Shown: positions 45,521-57,491 of the stretch, in pieces
Layout: every line of letters begins with the position of its first letter
Position numbering within the stretch: position 1 is the stretch's first letter
From: Tupaia tana
Taxonomy: Eukaryota > Chordata > Mammalia > Scandentia > Tupaiidae
Length of the DNA: 64,000 nt
Assembly: GCA_026018925.1 (NCBI GenBank)
Contig: JAKSZU010000164.1
Coordinates: 186,001-250,000, forward strand
Direction: 5' to 3'
The notes under the pieces: model-generated
The model's input: only the letters and a program-made list of their open reading frames with translations
Database searches by the model: none
Told to the model about the DNA's origin: nothing
Position numbers and translations under genes: made by a program

Positions 45521-48500
45521 CTCCTCATTTTTTTTGGAAATTTTTCCTTTTTACGACTTTTTTTAAAGGTAGAATTTCTCTCTGGCTCTCAGCTCCATCT
45601 TTTGTTTTGTTAATAAGCCCTTCTGCTCCTTTCTCCCAGGCAGGAGAGTTGAGCCATTCTCTGAGAAGATTCCACATGGATACTGGGAACTAGTTATTTC
45701 AGGGCACAGGCGAAATGAAGATTTTCTACTCATAATTCAGCCTCTAGCAAGCAAAGCGAGTGTGGTAGGGAGCCCCTCTGGCCTTCTATCCCTGTCTCTG
45801 TTTCTCTGAGGTCTCTGTCTCTCTCTGCTCCTGTCTCCTCATTTTTTTGGTAATTTTTCCTTTTTACGATTTTTTTAAAGGTAGAGTTTCTCTCTGGCTC
45901 TCAGCTCCATCTTTTGTTTTGTTAATAAGCCCTTCTGATCCTTTCTCCCAGGCAGGAGAGTTGAGCCATTCTCTGAGAAGATTCCACATGGATACTGGGA
46001 ATTAGATATTTCAGGGAACAGGCGAAATGAAGATTTTCTACTAATAATTCAGCCTCCAGCAAGCAAAGCTAGTGTGGTAGGGAGCCCCTCTGGCCTTACA
46101 TCCCTGTCTCTGTGTCTCTGAGGTCTCTGTCTCTCTCTGCTCCTGTCTCCTCAGTTTTTTTGGTAATTTTTCCTTTTTACGATTTTTTTAAAGGTAGAAT
46201 TTCTCTCTGGCTCTCAGCTCCATCTTTTGTTTTGTCAATAAGCCCTTCTGCTCCTTTCTCCCAGGCAGGAGAGTTGAGCCATTCTCAGAGAAGTTTCCAC
46301 ATGGATACTGGGAACTAGATATTTCAGGGCACAGGCGAAATGAAGATTTTCTACTCATAATTCAGCCTCCAGCAAGCATAGCTAGTGTGGTAGGGAGCCC
46401 CTCTGGCCTTCTATCCCTGTCTCTGTGTCTCTGAGGTCTCTGTCTCTCTCCGCTCCAGTCTCCTCATTTTTTTTTTGGTAATTTTTCCATTTTACGATTT
46501 TTTTTAAAGGTAGAATATTTCTCTGGCTCTCAGCTCCATCTTTGTTTTGTTAATAAGCCCTTCTGCTCCTTTCTCCCAGGCAGGAGAGTTGCGCCATTCT
46601 CTGAGAAGGTTCCACATGGATACTGGGAACTAGATATTTCAAGGCACAGGCGAAATTAAAATTTTCTACTCATAAATCTGCCTCCCACAAGCAAAGCTAT
46701 TGTGGTAGGGAGCCCCTCTGGCCTTCTATCCCTGTCTCTGTGTCTCTGAGGTCTCTGTCTCTCTCTGCTCCTGTCTCCTCATATTTTTTTGGTAATTTTT
46801 CCTTTTTGCGATTTTTTTAAAGGTAGAATTTCTCTCTGGCTCTCAGCTCCATCTTTTGTTTTGTCAATAAGCCCTTCTGCTCCTTTCTCCCAGGCAGGAG
46901 AGTTGAGCCATTCTCTGAGAAGTTTCCACATGGATACTGGGAACAAGATATTTCAGGGCACAGGCGAAATGAAGATTTTCTACTCATAATTCAGCCTCCA
47001 GCAAGCATAGCTAGTGTGGTAGGGAGCCCCTCTGGCCTTCTATTCCTGTCTCTGTGTCTCTGAGGTCTCTGTCTCTCTCTGCTCCTCTCTCCTCATTTTT
47101 TTTTGGTAATTTTTAATTTTGACGATTTTTTTTAAAGGTAGAATTTTTCTCTGGCTCTCAGCTCCATCTTTGTTTTGTTAATAAGCCCTTCTGCTCCTTT
47201 CTCCCAGGCAGGAGAGTTGAGCCATTCTCTGAGAAGGTTCCACATGGATACTGGGAACTAGATATTTCAGGGCACAGGCGAAATGAAAATTTTCTACTCA
47301 TAATTCAGCCTCCAGCAAGCAAAGCTAGTGTGGTAGGGAGCCCCTCTGGCCTTCTATCCCTGTCTCTGTTTCTCTGAGGTCTCTGTCTCTCTCTGCTCCT
47401 GTCTCCTCAATTTTTTTGGTAATTTTTCCTTTTTACGATTTTTTTAAAGGTAGAATTTCTCTCTGGCTCTCAGCTCGATCTTTTGTTTTGTTAATAAGCC
47501 CTTCTGCTCCTTTCTCCCAGGCAGGAGAGTTGAGCCATTCTCTGAGAAGATTCCACATGGATACTGGGAACTAGATATTTCAGGGCACAGGCGAAATGAA
47601 GATTTTCTTCTCATAATTCAGCCTCCAGCAAGCAAAGCTAGTGTGGTAGGGGGCCCCTCTGGCCTTCTATCCCTGTCTCTGTGTCTCTGAGGTCTCTGTC
47701 TCTCTCTGCTCCTGTCTCCTCATTTTTTTTGGTAATTTTTCCTTTATACGATTTTTTTAAAGGTAGAATTTCTCTCTGGCTCTCAGCTCCATCTTTTGTT
47801 TTGTTAATAAGCCCTTCTGCTCCTTTCTCCCAGACAGGAGAGTTGAGCCATTCTCTGAGAAGATTCCACTTGGATACTGGGAACTAGATATTTCAGGGCA
47901 CATGCGAAATGAAGATTTTCTACTCATAATTCAGCCCCCAGCAAGCAAAGCTAGTGTGGTAGGGAGCCCCTCTGGCCTTCTATCCCTGTCTCTGTGTCTC
48001 TGAGGTCTCTGTCTCTCTCTGCTCCTGTCTCCTCATTTTTTTATTGGTAATTTGTCATTTTTACAATTTTTTTAAAGGTAGAATTTCTCTCTGGCTCTCA
48101 GCTCCACCTTTTGTTTTGTTAATAAGCGCTTCTGCTCCTTTCTCCCAGGCAGGAGAGTTGAGCCATTCTCTGAGAAGATTCCACATGGATACTGGGAACT
48201 AGATATTTCAGGGCACAGGCGAAATGAAGATTTTCTATTCATAATTCAGCCTCCAGCAAGCAAAGCTAGTATGGAAGGCAGCCCCTCTGGCCTTCTATCC
48301 CTGTCTCTGTGTCTCTGAGGTCTCTGTCTCTCTCTGCTCCTGTATCCTCATTTATATTTTGGTAATTTTTCCTTTGTATGATTTTTTTAAAGGTAGAATT
48401 TTTCTCTGGCTCTCAGCTCCATCTTTTGTTTTGTTAATAAGCCCTTCTGCTCCTTTCTCCCAGGCAGGAGAGTTGAGCCATTCTCTGAGAAGATTCCACA

Positions 48501-51500
48501 TGGATACTGGGAGCTAGATATTTCAGGGCACAGGCGAAATGAAGATTTTCTACTCATAATTCTGCCTCCAGCAAGCAAAGCTAGTGTGGGAGGGAGCCAC
48601 TCTGGCCTTCTATTCCTGTATCTGTGTCTCTGAGGTCTCTTCTTCTCTCTGCTCCTGTCTCCTCATTTTTTTTTGGAAATTTTTCCTTTTCACGATTTTT
48701 TTAAAGGTAGAATTTCTCTCTGGGTCTCATCTCCATCTTTTGTTTTGTTAATAAGCCCTTCTGATCCTTTCTCCCAGGCAGGAGAGTTGAGCCATTCTCT
48801 GAGAAGTTTCCACATGGATACTGGGAACTAGATATTTCAGGGCAAAGGCGAAATGAAGATTTTCTACTCATAATTCAGACTCCAGCAAGCAAAGCTAGTG
48901 TGGTAGGGAGCCCCTCTGGCCTTCTGTCCCTGTCTCTGTGTCTCTGAGGTCTCTGCCTCTCTCTGCTCCTGTCTCCTCATTTTTTTGGTAATTTTTCCTT
49001 TTTACGATTTTTTGAAAGGTAGAATTTCTCTCTGGCTCTCAGCTCCATCTTTTGTTTTGTTAATAAGCCCTTCTACTCCTTTCTCCAAGGCAGGAGAGTT
49101 GAGCCATTCTCTGAGAAGATTCCACATGGATACTGGGAACTAGATATTTCAGGGCACAGGCGAAAGGAAGATTTTCTACTCATAATTCAGCCTCCAGCAA
49201 GCAAAGGTAGTGTGGTAGGGAGCACATCTGGCCTTCTGTCCCTTTCTCTGTGTCTCTGAGGTCTCTGTCTCTCTCTGCTCCTGTCTCCTCATTTTTTTTG
49301 GTAATTTTTTCTTTTTATGATTTTTTTTAAAGGTAGAATTTCTCTCTGGCTCTCAGCTCCATCTTTTGTTTTGTTAATAAGCCCTTCTGCTCCTTTCTCC
49401 CAGGCAGGAGAGTTGAGCCATTCTCTGAGAAGATTCCACATGGATACCGGGACCTAGATATTTCAGGGCACAGGCGAAATGAAGATTTTCTACTCATAAT
49501 TCAGCCTCCAGCAAGCAAAGCTAGTGTGGTAGGGAGCCCCTCTGGCCTTCTATCCCTGTCTCTGTGTCTCTGAGGTCTCTGTCTCTCCCTGCTCCTGTCT
49601 CATTTTTTTTTTTGGTAATTTTTCATTTTTACGATTTTTTTAAAGGTAGAATTTCTCTCTGGCTCTCAGCTCCATCTTTTGTTTTGTTAATAAGCCCTTC
49701 TGCTCCTTTCTCCCAGGCAGGAGAGTTGAGCCATTCTCTGAGAAGATTCCACATGGATACTGGGAACTAGATATTTCAGGGCACAGGCGAAATGAAGATT
49801 TTCTACTCATAATTCAGCCTCCAGCAAGCAAAGCTAGTGTGGTAGGTAGGCCCTCTGGCCTTCTGTTCCTGTCTCTGTGTCTCTGAGGTCTCTGTCTCTC
49901 TCTGCTCCTGTCTCCTCATTTTTTTTGGAAATTTTTCCTTTTTACGACTTTTTTTAAAGGTAGAATTTCTCTCTGGCTCTCAGCTCCATCTTTTGTTTTG
50001 TTAATAAGCCCTTCTGCTCCTTTCTCCCAGGCAGGAGAGTTGAGCCATTCTCTGAGAAGATTCCACATGGATACTGGGAACTAGATATTTCAGGGCACAG
50101 GCGAAATGAAGATATTCTACTCCTAATTCAGCCTACAGCAAGCAAAGCTAGTGTTGTAGGGAGCCCCTCTGGCCTTCTATCCCTGTCTCTGTGTCTCTGA
50201 GGTCTCTGTTTCTCTCTGCACCTGTCTTCTCATTTTTTTAGGTAATTTTTCCTTTTTACGATTTTTTTAAAGGTAGAATTTCTCTCTGGCTCTCAGCTCC
50301 ATCTTTTGTTTTGTTAATAAGCCCTTCTGCTCCTTTCTCCCAGGCAGGAGAGTTGAGCCATTCTCTGAGAAGATTCCACATGGATACTGAGAACTAGATA
50401 TTTCAGGACACTGGAGAAATGAAGAATTTCTACTCATAATTCAGCCTCCAGCAAGCAAAGCTAGTGTGGTAGGGAGACCCTCTGGCCTTCTGTCCCTTTC
50501 TCTGTGTCTCTGAGGTCTCTGTCTGTCTCTGCTCCTGTCTCCTCAATTTTTTTGTTAATTTTTCCTTTTTACGATTTTTTTAAAGGTAGAATTTCTCTCT
50601 GGCTCTCAGCTCCATCTTTTGTATTGTTAATAAGCCCTTCTGCTCCTTTCTCCCAGGCAGTAGAGTTGAGCCATTCTCTGAGAAGATTCCACATGGATAC
50701 TGGGAACTAGTTATTTCAGGGCACAGGCGAAATGAAGATTTTCTACTCATAATTCAGCCTCTAGCAAGCAAAGCGAGTGTGGTAGGGAGCCCCTCTGGCC
50801 TTCTATACCTGTCTCTGTTTCTCTGAGGTCTCTGTCTCTCTCTGCTCCTGTCTCCTCATTTTTTTGGTAATTTTTCCTTTTTACGATTTTTTTAAAGGTA
50901 GAGTTTCTCTCTGGCTCTCAGCTCCATCTTTTGTTTTGTCAATAACCCTTCTGCTCCTTTCTCCCAGGCAGGAGAGTTGAGCCATTCTATGAGAAGTTTC
51001 CACATGGATACTGGGAACTAGATATTTCAGGGCACAGGCGAAATGAAGATTTTCTACTCATAATTCAGCCTCCAGCAAGCATAGCTAGTGTGGTAGGGAG
51101 CCCCTCTGGCCTTCTATCCCTGTCTCTGTGTCTCTGAGGTCTCTGTCTCTCTCCGCTCCTGTCTCCTCATTTTTTTTGGTAATTTTTCCATTTTACGATT
51201 TTTTTTAAAGGTAGAATATTTCTCTGGCTCTCAGCTCCATCTTTGTTTTGTTAATAAGCCCTTCTGCTCCTTTCTCCCAGGCAGGAGAGTTGCGCCATTC
51301 TCTGAGAAGGTTCCACATGGATACTGGGAACTAGATATTTCAGGGCACAGGCGAAATGAAAATTTTCTACTCATAAATCAGCCTCCCACAAGCAAAGCTA
51401 TTGTGGTAGGGAGCCCCTCTGGCCTTCTATCCCTGTCTCTGTGTCTCTGATGTCTCTGTCTCTCTCTGCTCCTGTCTCCTCAATTTTTTTGGAAATTTTT

Positions 51501-53360
51501 CCTTTTTACGACTTTTTTTAAAGGTAGAATTTCTCTCTGGCTCTCAGCTCCACCTTTTGTTTTGTTAATAAGCCCTTCTGCTCCTTTCTCCCAGGCAGGA
51601 GAGTTGAGCCATTCTCTGAGAAGATTCCACATGGATACTGGGAACTAGATATTTCAGGGCACAGGCGAAATGAAGATTTTCTATTCATAATTCAGCCTCC
51701 AGCAAGCAAAGCTAGTATGGAAGGCAGCCCCTCTGGCCTTCTATCCCTGTCTCTGTGTCTCTGAGGTCTCTGTCTCTCTCTGCTCCTGTCTCCTCATTTA
51801 TATTTTGGTAATTTTTCCTTTGTATGATTTTTTTAAAGGTAGAATTTTTCTCTGGCTCTCAGCTCCATCTTTTGTTTTGTTAATAAGCCCTTCTGCTCCT
51901 TTCTCCCAGGCAGGAGAGTTGAGCCATTCTCTGAGAAGATTCCACATGGATACTGGGAGCTAGATATTTCAGGGCACAGGCGAAATGAAGATTTTCTACT
52001 CATAATTCTGCCTCCAGCAAGCAAAGCTAGTGTGGGAGGGAGCCACTCTGGCCTTCTATTCCTGTATCTGTGTCTCTGAGGTCTCTTCTCTCTGCTCCTG
52101 TCTCCTCATTTTTTTTTGGAAATTTTTCCTTTTCACGATTTTTTTAAAGGTAGAATTTCTCTCTGGGTCTCAGCTCCATCTTTTGTTTTGTTAATAAGCC
52201 CTTCTGATCCTTTCTCCCAGGCAGGAGAGTTGAGCCATTCTCTGAGAAGTTTCCACATGGATACTGGGAACTAGATATTTCAGGGCAAAGGCGAAATGAA
52301 GATTTTCTACTCATAATTCAGACTCCAGCAAGCAAAGCTAGTGTGGTAGGGAGCCCCTCTGGCCTTCTGTCCCTGTCTCTGTGTCTCTGAGGTCTCTGCC
52401 TCTCTCTGCTCCTGTCTCCTCATTTTTTTGGTAATTTTTCCTTTTTACGATTTTTTGAAAGGTAGAATTTCTCTCTGGCTCTCAGCTCCATCTTTTGTTT
52501 TGTTAATAAGCCCTTCTACTCCTTTCTCCAAGGCAGGAGAGTTGAGCCATTCTCTGAGAAGATTCCACATGGATACTGGGAACTAGATATTTCAGGGCAC
52601 AGGCGAAAGGAAGATTTTCTACTCATAATTCAGCCTCCAGCAAGCAAAGGTAGTGTGGTAGGGAGCACATCTGGCCTTCTGTCCCTTTCTCTGTGTCTCT
52701 GAGGTCTCTGTCTCTCTCTGCTCCTGTCTCCTCATTTTTTTTTGGTAATTTTTTCTTTTTACGATTTTTTTTAAAGGTAGAATTTCTCTCTGGCTCTCAG
52801 CTCCATCTTTTGTTTTGTTAATAAGCCCTTCTGCTCCTTTCTCCCAGGCAGGAGAGTTGAGCCATTCTCTGAGAAGATTCCACATGGATACCGGGACCTA
52901 GATATTTCAGGGCACAGGCGAAATGAAGATTTTCTACTCATAATTCAGCCTCCAGCAAGCAAAGCTAGTGTGGTAGGGAGCCCCTCTGGCCTTCTATCCC
53001 TGTCTCTGTGTCTCTGAGGTCTCTGTCTCTCCCTGCTCCTGTCTCATTTATTTTTTTGGTAATTTTTCATTTTTACGATTTTTTTAAAGGTAGAATTTCT
53101 CTCTGGCTCTCAGCTCCATCTTTTGTTTTGTTAATAAGCCCTTCTGCTCCTTTCTCCCAGGCAGGAGAGTTGAGCCATTCTCTGAGAAGATTCCACATGG
53201 ATACTGGGAACTAGATATTTCAGGGCACAGGCGAAATGAAGATTTTCTACTCATAATTCAGCCTCCAGCAAGCAAAGCTAGTGTGGTAGGTAGGCCCTCT
53301 GGCCTTCTGTTCCTGTCTCTGTGTCTCTTAGGTCTCTGTCTCTCTCTGCTCCTGTCTCCT
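39204..53360. repeat. Four dispersed copies of a 4-monomer cassette (~1.3 kb)
   Basis: Copies lie at about 39204-40520, 44208-45520, 48593-49920 and 52037-53360. Each opens with GAGCCACTCTGGCC, CTGTATCTGTGTC and GAGGTCTCTTCTTC (or a shortened CTCTTCTC in the fourth). Each continues with TTTTTCACGA and CTCTGGGTCTCA, then CTACTCCTTTCTCCAAGG, GAGCACATCTGG and GATACCGGGACCTAG, and ends with GGTAGGTAGGCCCTCTGG. Spacings are 5004, about 4387 and about 3444 bp (16, 14 and 11 monomers). The same cassette therefore sits in three higher-order periods. Confidence 0.85.
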
Positions 53361-56300
53361 CATTTTTTTTGGAAATTTTTCCTTTTTACGACTTTTTTTA
53401 AAGGTAGAATTTCTCTCTGGCTCTCAGCTCCATCTTTTGTTTTGTTAATAAGCCCTTCTGCTCCTTTCTCCCAGGCAGGAGAGTTGAGCCATTCTCTGAG
53501 AAGATTCCACATGGATACTGGGATCTAGATATTTCAGGGCACAGGCGAAATGAAGATATTCTACTCCTAATTCAGCCTACAGCAAGCAAAGCTAGTGTGG
53601 TAGGGAGCCCCTCTGGCCTTCTATCCCTGTCTCTGTGTCTCTGAGGTCTCTGTTTCTCTCTGCACCTGTCTTCTCATTTTTTTAGGTAATTTTTCCTTTT
53701 TACGATTTTTTTAAAGGTAGAATTTCTCTCTGGCTCTCAGCTCCATCTTTTGTTTTGTTAATAAGCCCTTCTGCTCCTTTCTCCCAGGCAGGAGAGTTGA
53801 GCCATTCTCTGAGAAGATTCCACATGGATACTGAGAACTAGATATTTCAGGACACTGGAGAAATGAAGAATTTCTACTCATAATTCAGCCTCCAGCAAGC
53901 AAAGCTAGTGTGGTAGGGAGACCCTCTGGCCTTCTGTCCCTTTCTCTGTGTCTCTGAGGTCTCTGTCTGTCTCTGCTCCTGTCTCCTCAATTTTTTTGTT
54001 AATTTTTCCTTTTTACGATTTTTTTAAAGGTAGAATTTCTCTCTGGCTCTCAGCTCCATCTTTTGTATTGTTAATAAGCCCTTCTGCTCCTTTCTCCCAG
54101 GCAGTAGAGTTGAGCCATTCTCTGAGAAGATTCCACATGGATACTGGGAACTAGTTATTTCAGGGCACAGGCGAAATGAAGATTTTCTACTCATAATTCA
54201 GCCTCTAGCAAGCAAAGCGAGTGTGGTAGGGAGCCCCTCTGGCCTTCTATACCTGTCTCTGTTTCTCTGAGGTCTCTGTCTCTCTCTGCTCCTGTCTCCT
54301 CATTTTTTTGGTAATTTTTCCTTTTTACGATTTTTTTAAAGGTAGAGTTTCTCTCTGGCTCTCAGCTCCATCTTTTGTTTTGTCAATAAGCCCTTCTGCT
54401 CCTTTCTCCCAGGCAGGAGAGTTGAGCCATTCTCTGAGAAGATTCCACATGGATACTGGGAACTAGATATTTCAGGGAACAGGCGAAATGAAGATTTTCT
54501 ACTAATAATTCAGCCTCCAGCAAGCAAAGCTAGTGTGGTAGGGAGCCCCTCCGGCCTTATATCCCTGTCTCTGTGTCTCTGAGGTCTCTGTCTCTCTCTG
54601 CTCCTGTCTCCTCATTTTTTTTGGTAATTTTTCCTTTTTACGATTTTTTTAAAGGTAGAATTTCTCTCTGGCTCTCAGCTCCATCTTTTGTTTTGTCAAT
54701 AAGCCCTTCTGCTCCTTTCTCCCAGGCAGGAGAGTTGAGCCATTCTCTGAGAAGTTTCCAAATGGATACTGGGAACTAGATATTTCAGGGCACAGGCGAA
54801 ATGAAGATTTTCTACTCATAATTCAGCCTCCAGCAAGCATAGCTAGTGTGGTAGGGAGCCCCTCTGGCCTTCTATCCCTGTCTCTGTGTCTCTGAGGTCT
54901 CTGTCTCTCTCCGCTCCTGTCTCCTCATTTTTTTTTTTGGTAATTTTTCCATTTTACGATTTTTTTTAAAGGTAGAATATTTCTCTGGCTCTCAGCTCCA
55001 TCTTTGTTTTGTTAATAAGCCCTTCTGCTCCTTTCTCCCAGGCAGGAGAGTTGCGCCATTCTCTGAGAAGGTTCCACATGGATACTGGGAACTAGATATT
55101 TCAGGGCACAGGCGAAATGAAAATTTTCTACACATAAATCACCCTCCCACAAGCAAAGCTATTGTGGTAGGGAGCCCCTCTGGCCTTCTATCCCTGTCTC
55201 TGTGTCTCTGAGGTCTCTGTCTCTCTCTGCTCCTGTCTCCTCATTTTTTTTGGTAATTTTTCCTTTTTACGATTTTTTTAAAGGTAGAATTTCTCTCTGG
55301 CTCTCAGCTCCATCTTTTGTTTTGTCAATAAGCCCTTCTGCTCCTTTCTCCCAGGCAGGAGAGTTGAGCCATTCTCTGAGAAGTTTCCACATGGATACTG
55401 GGAACAAGATATTTCAGGGCACAGGCGAAATGAAGATTTTCTACTCATAATTCAGCCTCCAGCAAGCATAGCTAGTGTGGTAGGGAGCCCCTCTGGCCTT
55501 CTATTCCTGTCTCTGTGTCTCTGAGGTCTCTGTCTCTCTCTGCTCCTCTCTCCTCATTTTTTTTTGGTAATTTTTAATTTTGACGATTTTTTTTAAAGGT
55601 AGAATTTTTCTCTGGCTCTCAGCTCCATCTTTGTTTTGTTAATAAGCCCTTCTGCTCCTTTCTCCCAGGCAGGAGAGTTGAGCCATTCTCTGAGAAGGTT
55701 CCACATGGATACTGGGAACTAGATATTTCAGGGCACAGGCGAAATGAAAATTTTCTACTCATAATTCAGCCTCCAGCAAGCAAAGCTAGTGTGGTAGGGA
55801 GCCCCTCTGGCCTTCTATCCCTGTCTCTGTGTCTCTGAGGTCTCTGTCTCTCTCTGCTCCTGTCTCCTCAATTTTTTTGGTAATTTTTCCTTTTTACGAT
55901 TTTTTTAAAGGTAGAATTTCTCTCTGGCTCTCAGCTCCATCTTTTGTTTTGTTAATAAGCCCTTCTGCTCCTTTCTCCCAGGCAGGAGAGTTGAGCCATT
56001 CTCTGAGAAGATTCCACATGGATACTGGGAACAAGATATTTCAGGGCACAGGCGAAATGAAGATTTTCTTCTCATAATTCAGCCTCCAGCAAGCAAAGCT
56101 AGTGTGGTAGGGGGCCCCTCTGGCCTTCTATCCCTGTCTCTGTGTCTCTGAGGTCTCTGTCTCTCTCTGCTCCTGTCTCCTCATTTTTTTTGGTAATTTT
56201 TCCTTTATACGATTTTTTTAAAGGTAGAATTTCTCTCTGGCTCTCAGCTCCATCTTTTGTTTTGTTAATAAGCCCTTCTGATCCTTTCTCCCAGACAGGA

Positions 56301-56820
56301 GAGTTGAGCCATTCTCTGAGAAGATTCCACTTGGATACTGGGAACTAGATATTTCAGGGCACATGTGAAATGAAGATTTTCTACTCATAATTCAGCCCCC
56401 AGCAAGCAAAGCTAGTGTGGTAGGGAGCCCCTCTGGCCTTCTATCCCTGTCTCTGTGTCTCTGAGGTCTCTGTCTCTCTCTGCTCCAGTCTCCTCATTTT
56501 TTTATTGGTAATTTGTCATTTTTACAATTTTTTTAATGGTAGAATTTCTCTCTGGCTCTCAGCTCCACCTTTTGTTTTGTTAATAAGCGCTTCTGCTCCT
56601 TTCTCCCAGGCAGGAGAGTTAAGCCATTCTCTGAGAAGATTCCACATGGATACTGGGAACTAGATATTTCAGGGCACAAGCGAAATGAAGATTTTCTATT
56701 CATAATTCAGCCTCCAGCAAGCAAAGCTAGTATGGAAGGGAGCCCCTCTGGCCTTCTATCCCTGTCTCTGTGTCTCTGAGGTCTCTGTCTCTCTCTGCTC
56801 CTGTCTCCTCATTTTTATTT
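45690..56820. repeat. 2.7-kb segment duplicated at 27-monomer spacing (8461 bp)
   Basis: Bases about 45690-48370 match about 54150-56820 at an offset of 8459-8463 bp. Shared marks are GAACTAGTTATTTC, GCAAAGCGAGTGTGG, TTTCAGGGAACAGG, TGTCAATAAGC, CTCTCCGCTCC, AGGTAGAATATTTCTC, GAGTTGCGCC, CATAAATC, TTTTTAATTTTGACG, GTAGGGGGCCCC, CCTTTATACGA, CAGCCCCCAGC, TTTATTGGTAATTTGTC and AATAAGCGCTTC. The 3444-bp repeat lies between and partly inside the two copies, so the second copy was separated from the first by later amplification. Confidence 0.83.
48080..54380. repeat. 11-monomer higher-order repeat, 3444-bp offset, 2.85 kb conserved
   Basis: Bases about 48080-50940 match about 51530-54380 at an offset of 3444 bp. 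Private shared marks are CTCCACCTTTTG, GCTAGTATGGAAGGCAGCC, TTTATATTTTGG, CCTTTGTATGA, GAAGATATTCTACTCC, CAGCCTACAGC, TTTTTTTAGGTAA, GGACACTGGAGAAATGAAG, TTTTGTATTGTTAATAAG, CAGGCAGTAGAG and AGGTAGAGTTTC. Upstream of 48080 and downstream of 50940 the two copies have different neighbours. Confidence 0.85.
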
Positions 56821-57391
56821 TGGTAATTTTTCCTTTTTATGATTTTTTTAAAGGTACAAATTCTCTCTGGCACTCAGCTCCATCTTTTGTTTTGTTAATA
56901 AGCCCTTCTGCTCCTTTCTCCCAGGCAGGAGAGTTGAGCCATTCTCTGAGAAGATTCCACATTGGATACTGGGAACGAGATATTTCAGGGCACAGGCGAA
57001 ATGAAGAATTTCTACTCATAATTCAGCCTCCAGCAAGCAAAGCTAGTGTGGTAGGGGGCCCCTCTGGCCTTCTATCCCTGTCTCTGTGTCTCTGAGGTCT
57101 CTGTCTCTCTCTGCTCCTGTCTCCTCATTTTTTTTTGGTAATTTTTCCTTTTTACGATTTTTTTAAAGGTAGAATTTCTCTCTGGCTCTCAGCTCCATCT
57201 TTTGTTTTGTTAATAAGCCCTTCTGTTCCTTTCTCCCAGGCAGGAGAGTTGAGCCATTCTCTGAAAAGTTTCCACTTGGATACTGGGAACTAGATATTTC
57301 AGGGCACAGGCGAAATGAAGATTTTCTACTCATAATTCAGCCTCCAGCAAGCAAAGCTAGTGTGGTAGGGAGCCCCTCTGGCCTTCTATCC

Positions 57392-57491
57392 NNNNNNNNN
57401 NNNNNNNNNNNNNNNNNNNNNNNNNNNNNNNNNNNNNNNNNNNNNNNNNNNNNNNNNNNNNNNNNNNNNNNNNNNNNNNNNNNNNNNNNNN
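57392..57491. other. Assembly gap of exactly 100 N
   Basis: There are exactly 100 consecutive N, the usual placeholder for a gap of unknown size. The base before the gap corresponds to monomer position 224 and the base after it to position 100, in the 7402-7714 numbering. An intact array would therefore be missing 188 bp, or 188 plus a whole number of 313-bp monomers, and not 100 bp. Reading frames predicted across this gap (57337-57634) are artefacts. Confidence 0.98.

Larger units (their letters stand above)
1..57391. repeat. Satellite array, contig left of the gap (about 183 tandem monomers of ~313 bp)
   Basis: The same ~313-bp unit recurs without interruption and always in the same orientation. 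Landmarks such as GGCACAGGCGAAATG, TTAATAAGCCCTTCTGCTCC and AGCAAAGCTAGTGTGG return every 311-314 bases across the segment. Monomers differ by a few per cent and by 1-3 bp indels, mostly in the T-runs. No unique sequence, interspersed element or RNA gene breaks the array, so this entry also covers every gene-free stretch to the left of the gap. The array begins and ends in mid-monomer, so both of its ends lie outside the window. I do not recognise the family. A vertebrate heterochromatic satellite is the best inference from the CpG depletion and array length. Confidence 0.97.
36100..57391. repeat. Middle array domain with its own variant set and long higher-order repeats
   Basis: Diagnostic changes include TTTTTTGAAAGG in place of TTTTTTTAAAGG (from about 36.8 to 52.5 kb), CTCTGGGTCTCAGC, CTACTCCTTTCTCCAAGG, CTTCTGTCCCTG, TGTCAATAAGCCC (from about 46.2 kb) and CGACTTTTTTTAAAGG (near 45.55, 49.95, 51.5 and 53.4 kb). 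The CTCTCGCTC, TTGATTTG and GGTCTCAGTTTC marks of the left domain are absent. Higher-order repeats here are longer: 16, 11 and 27 monomers. The two domains therefore seem to have been homogenised separately. Confidence 0.8.
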
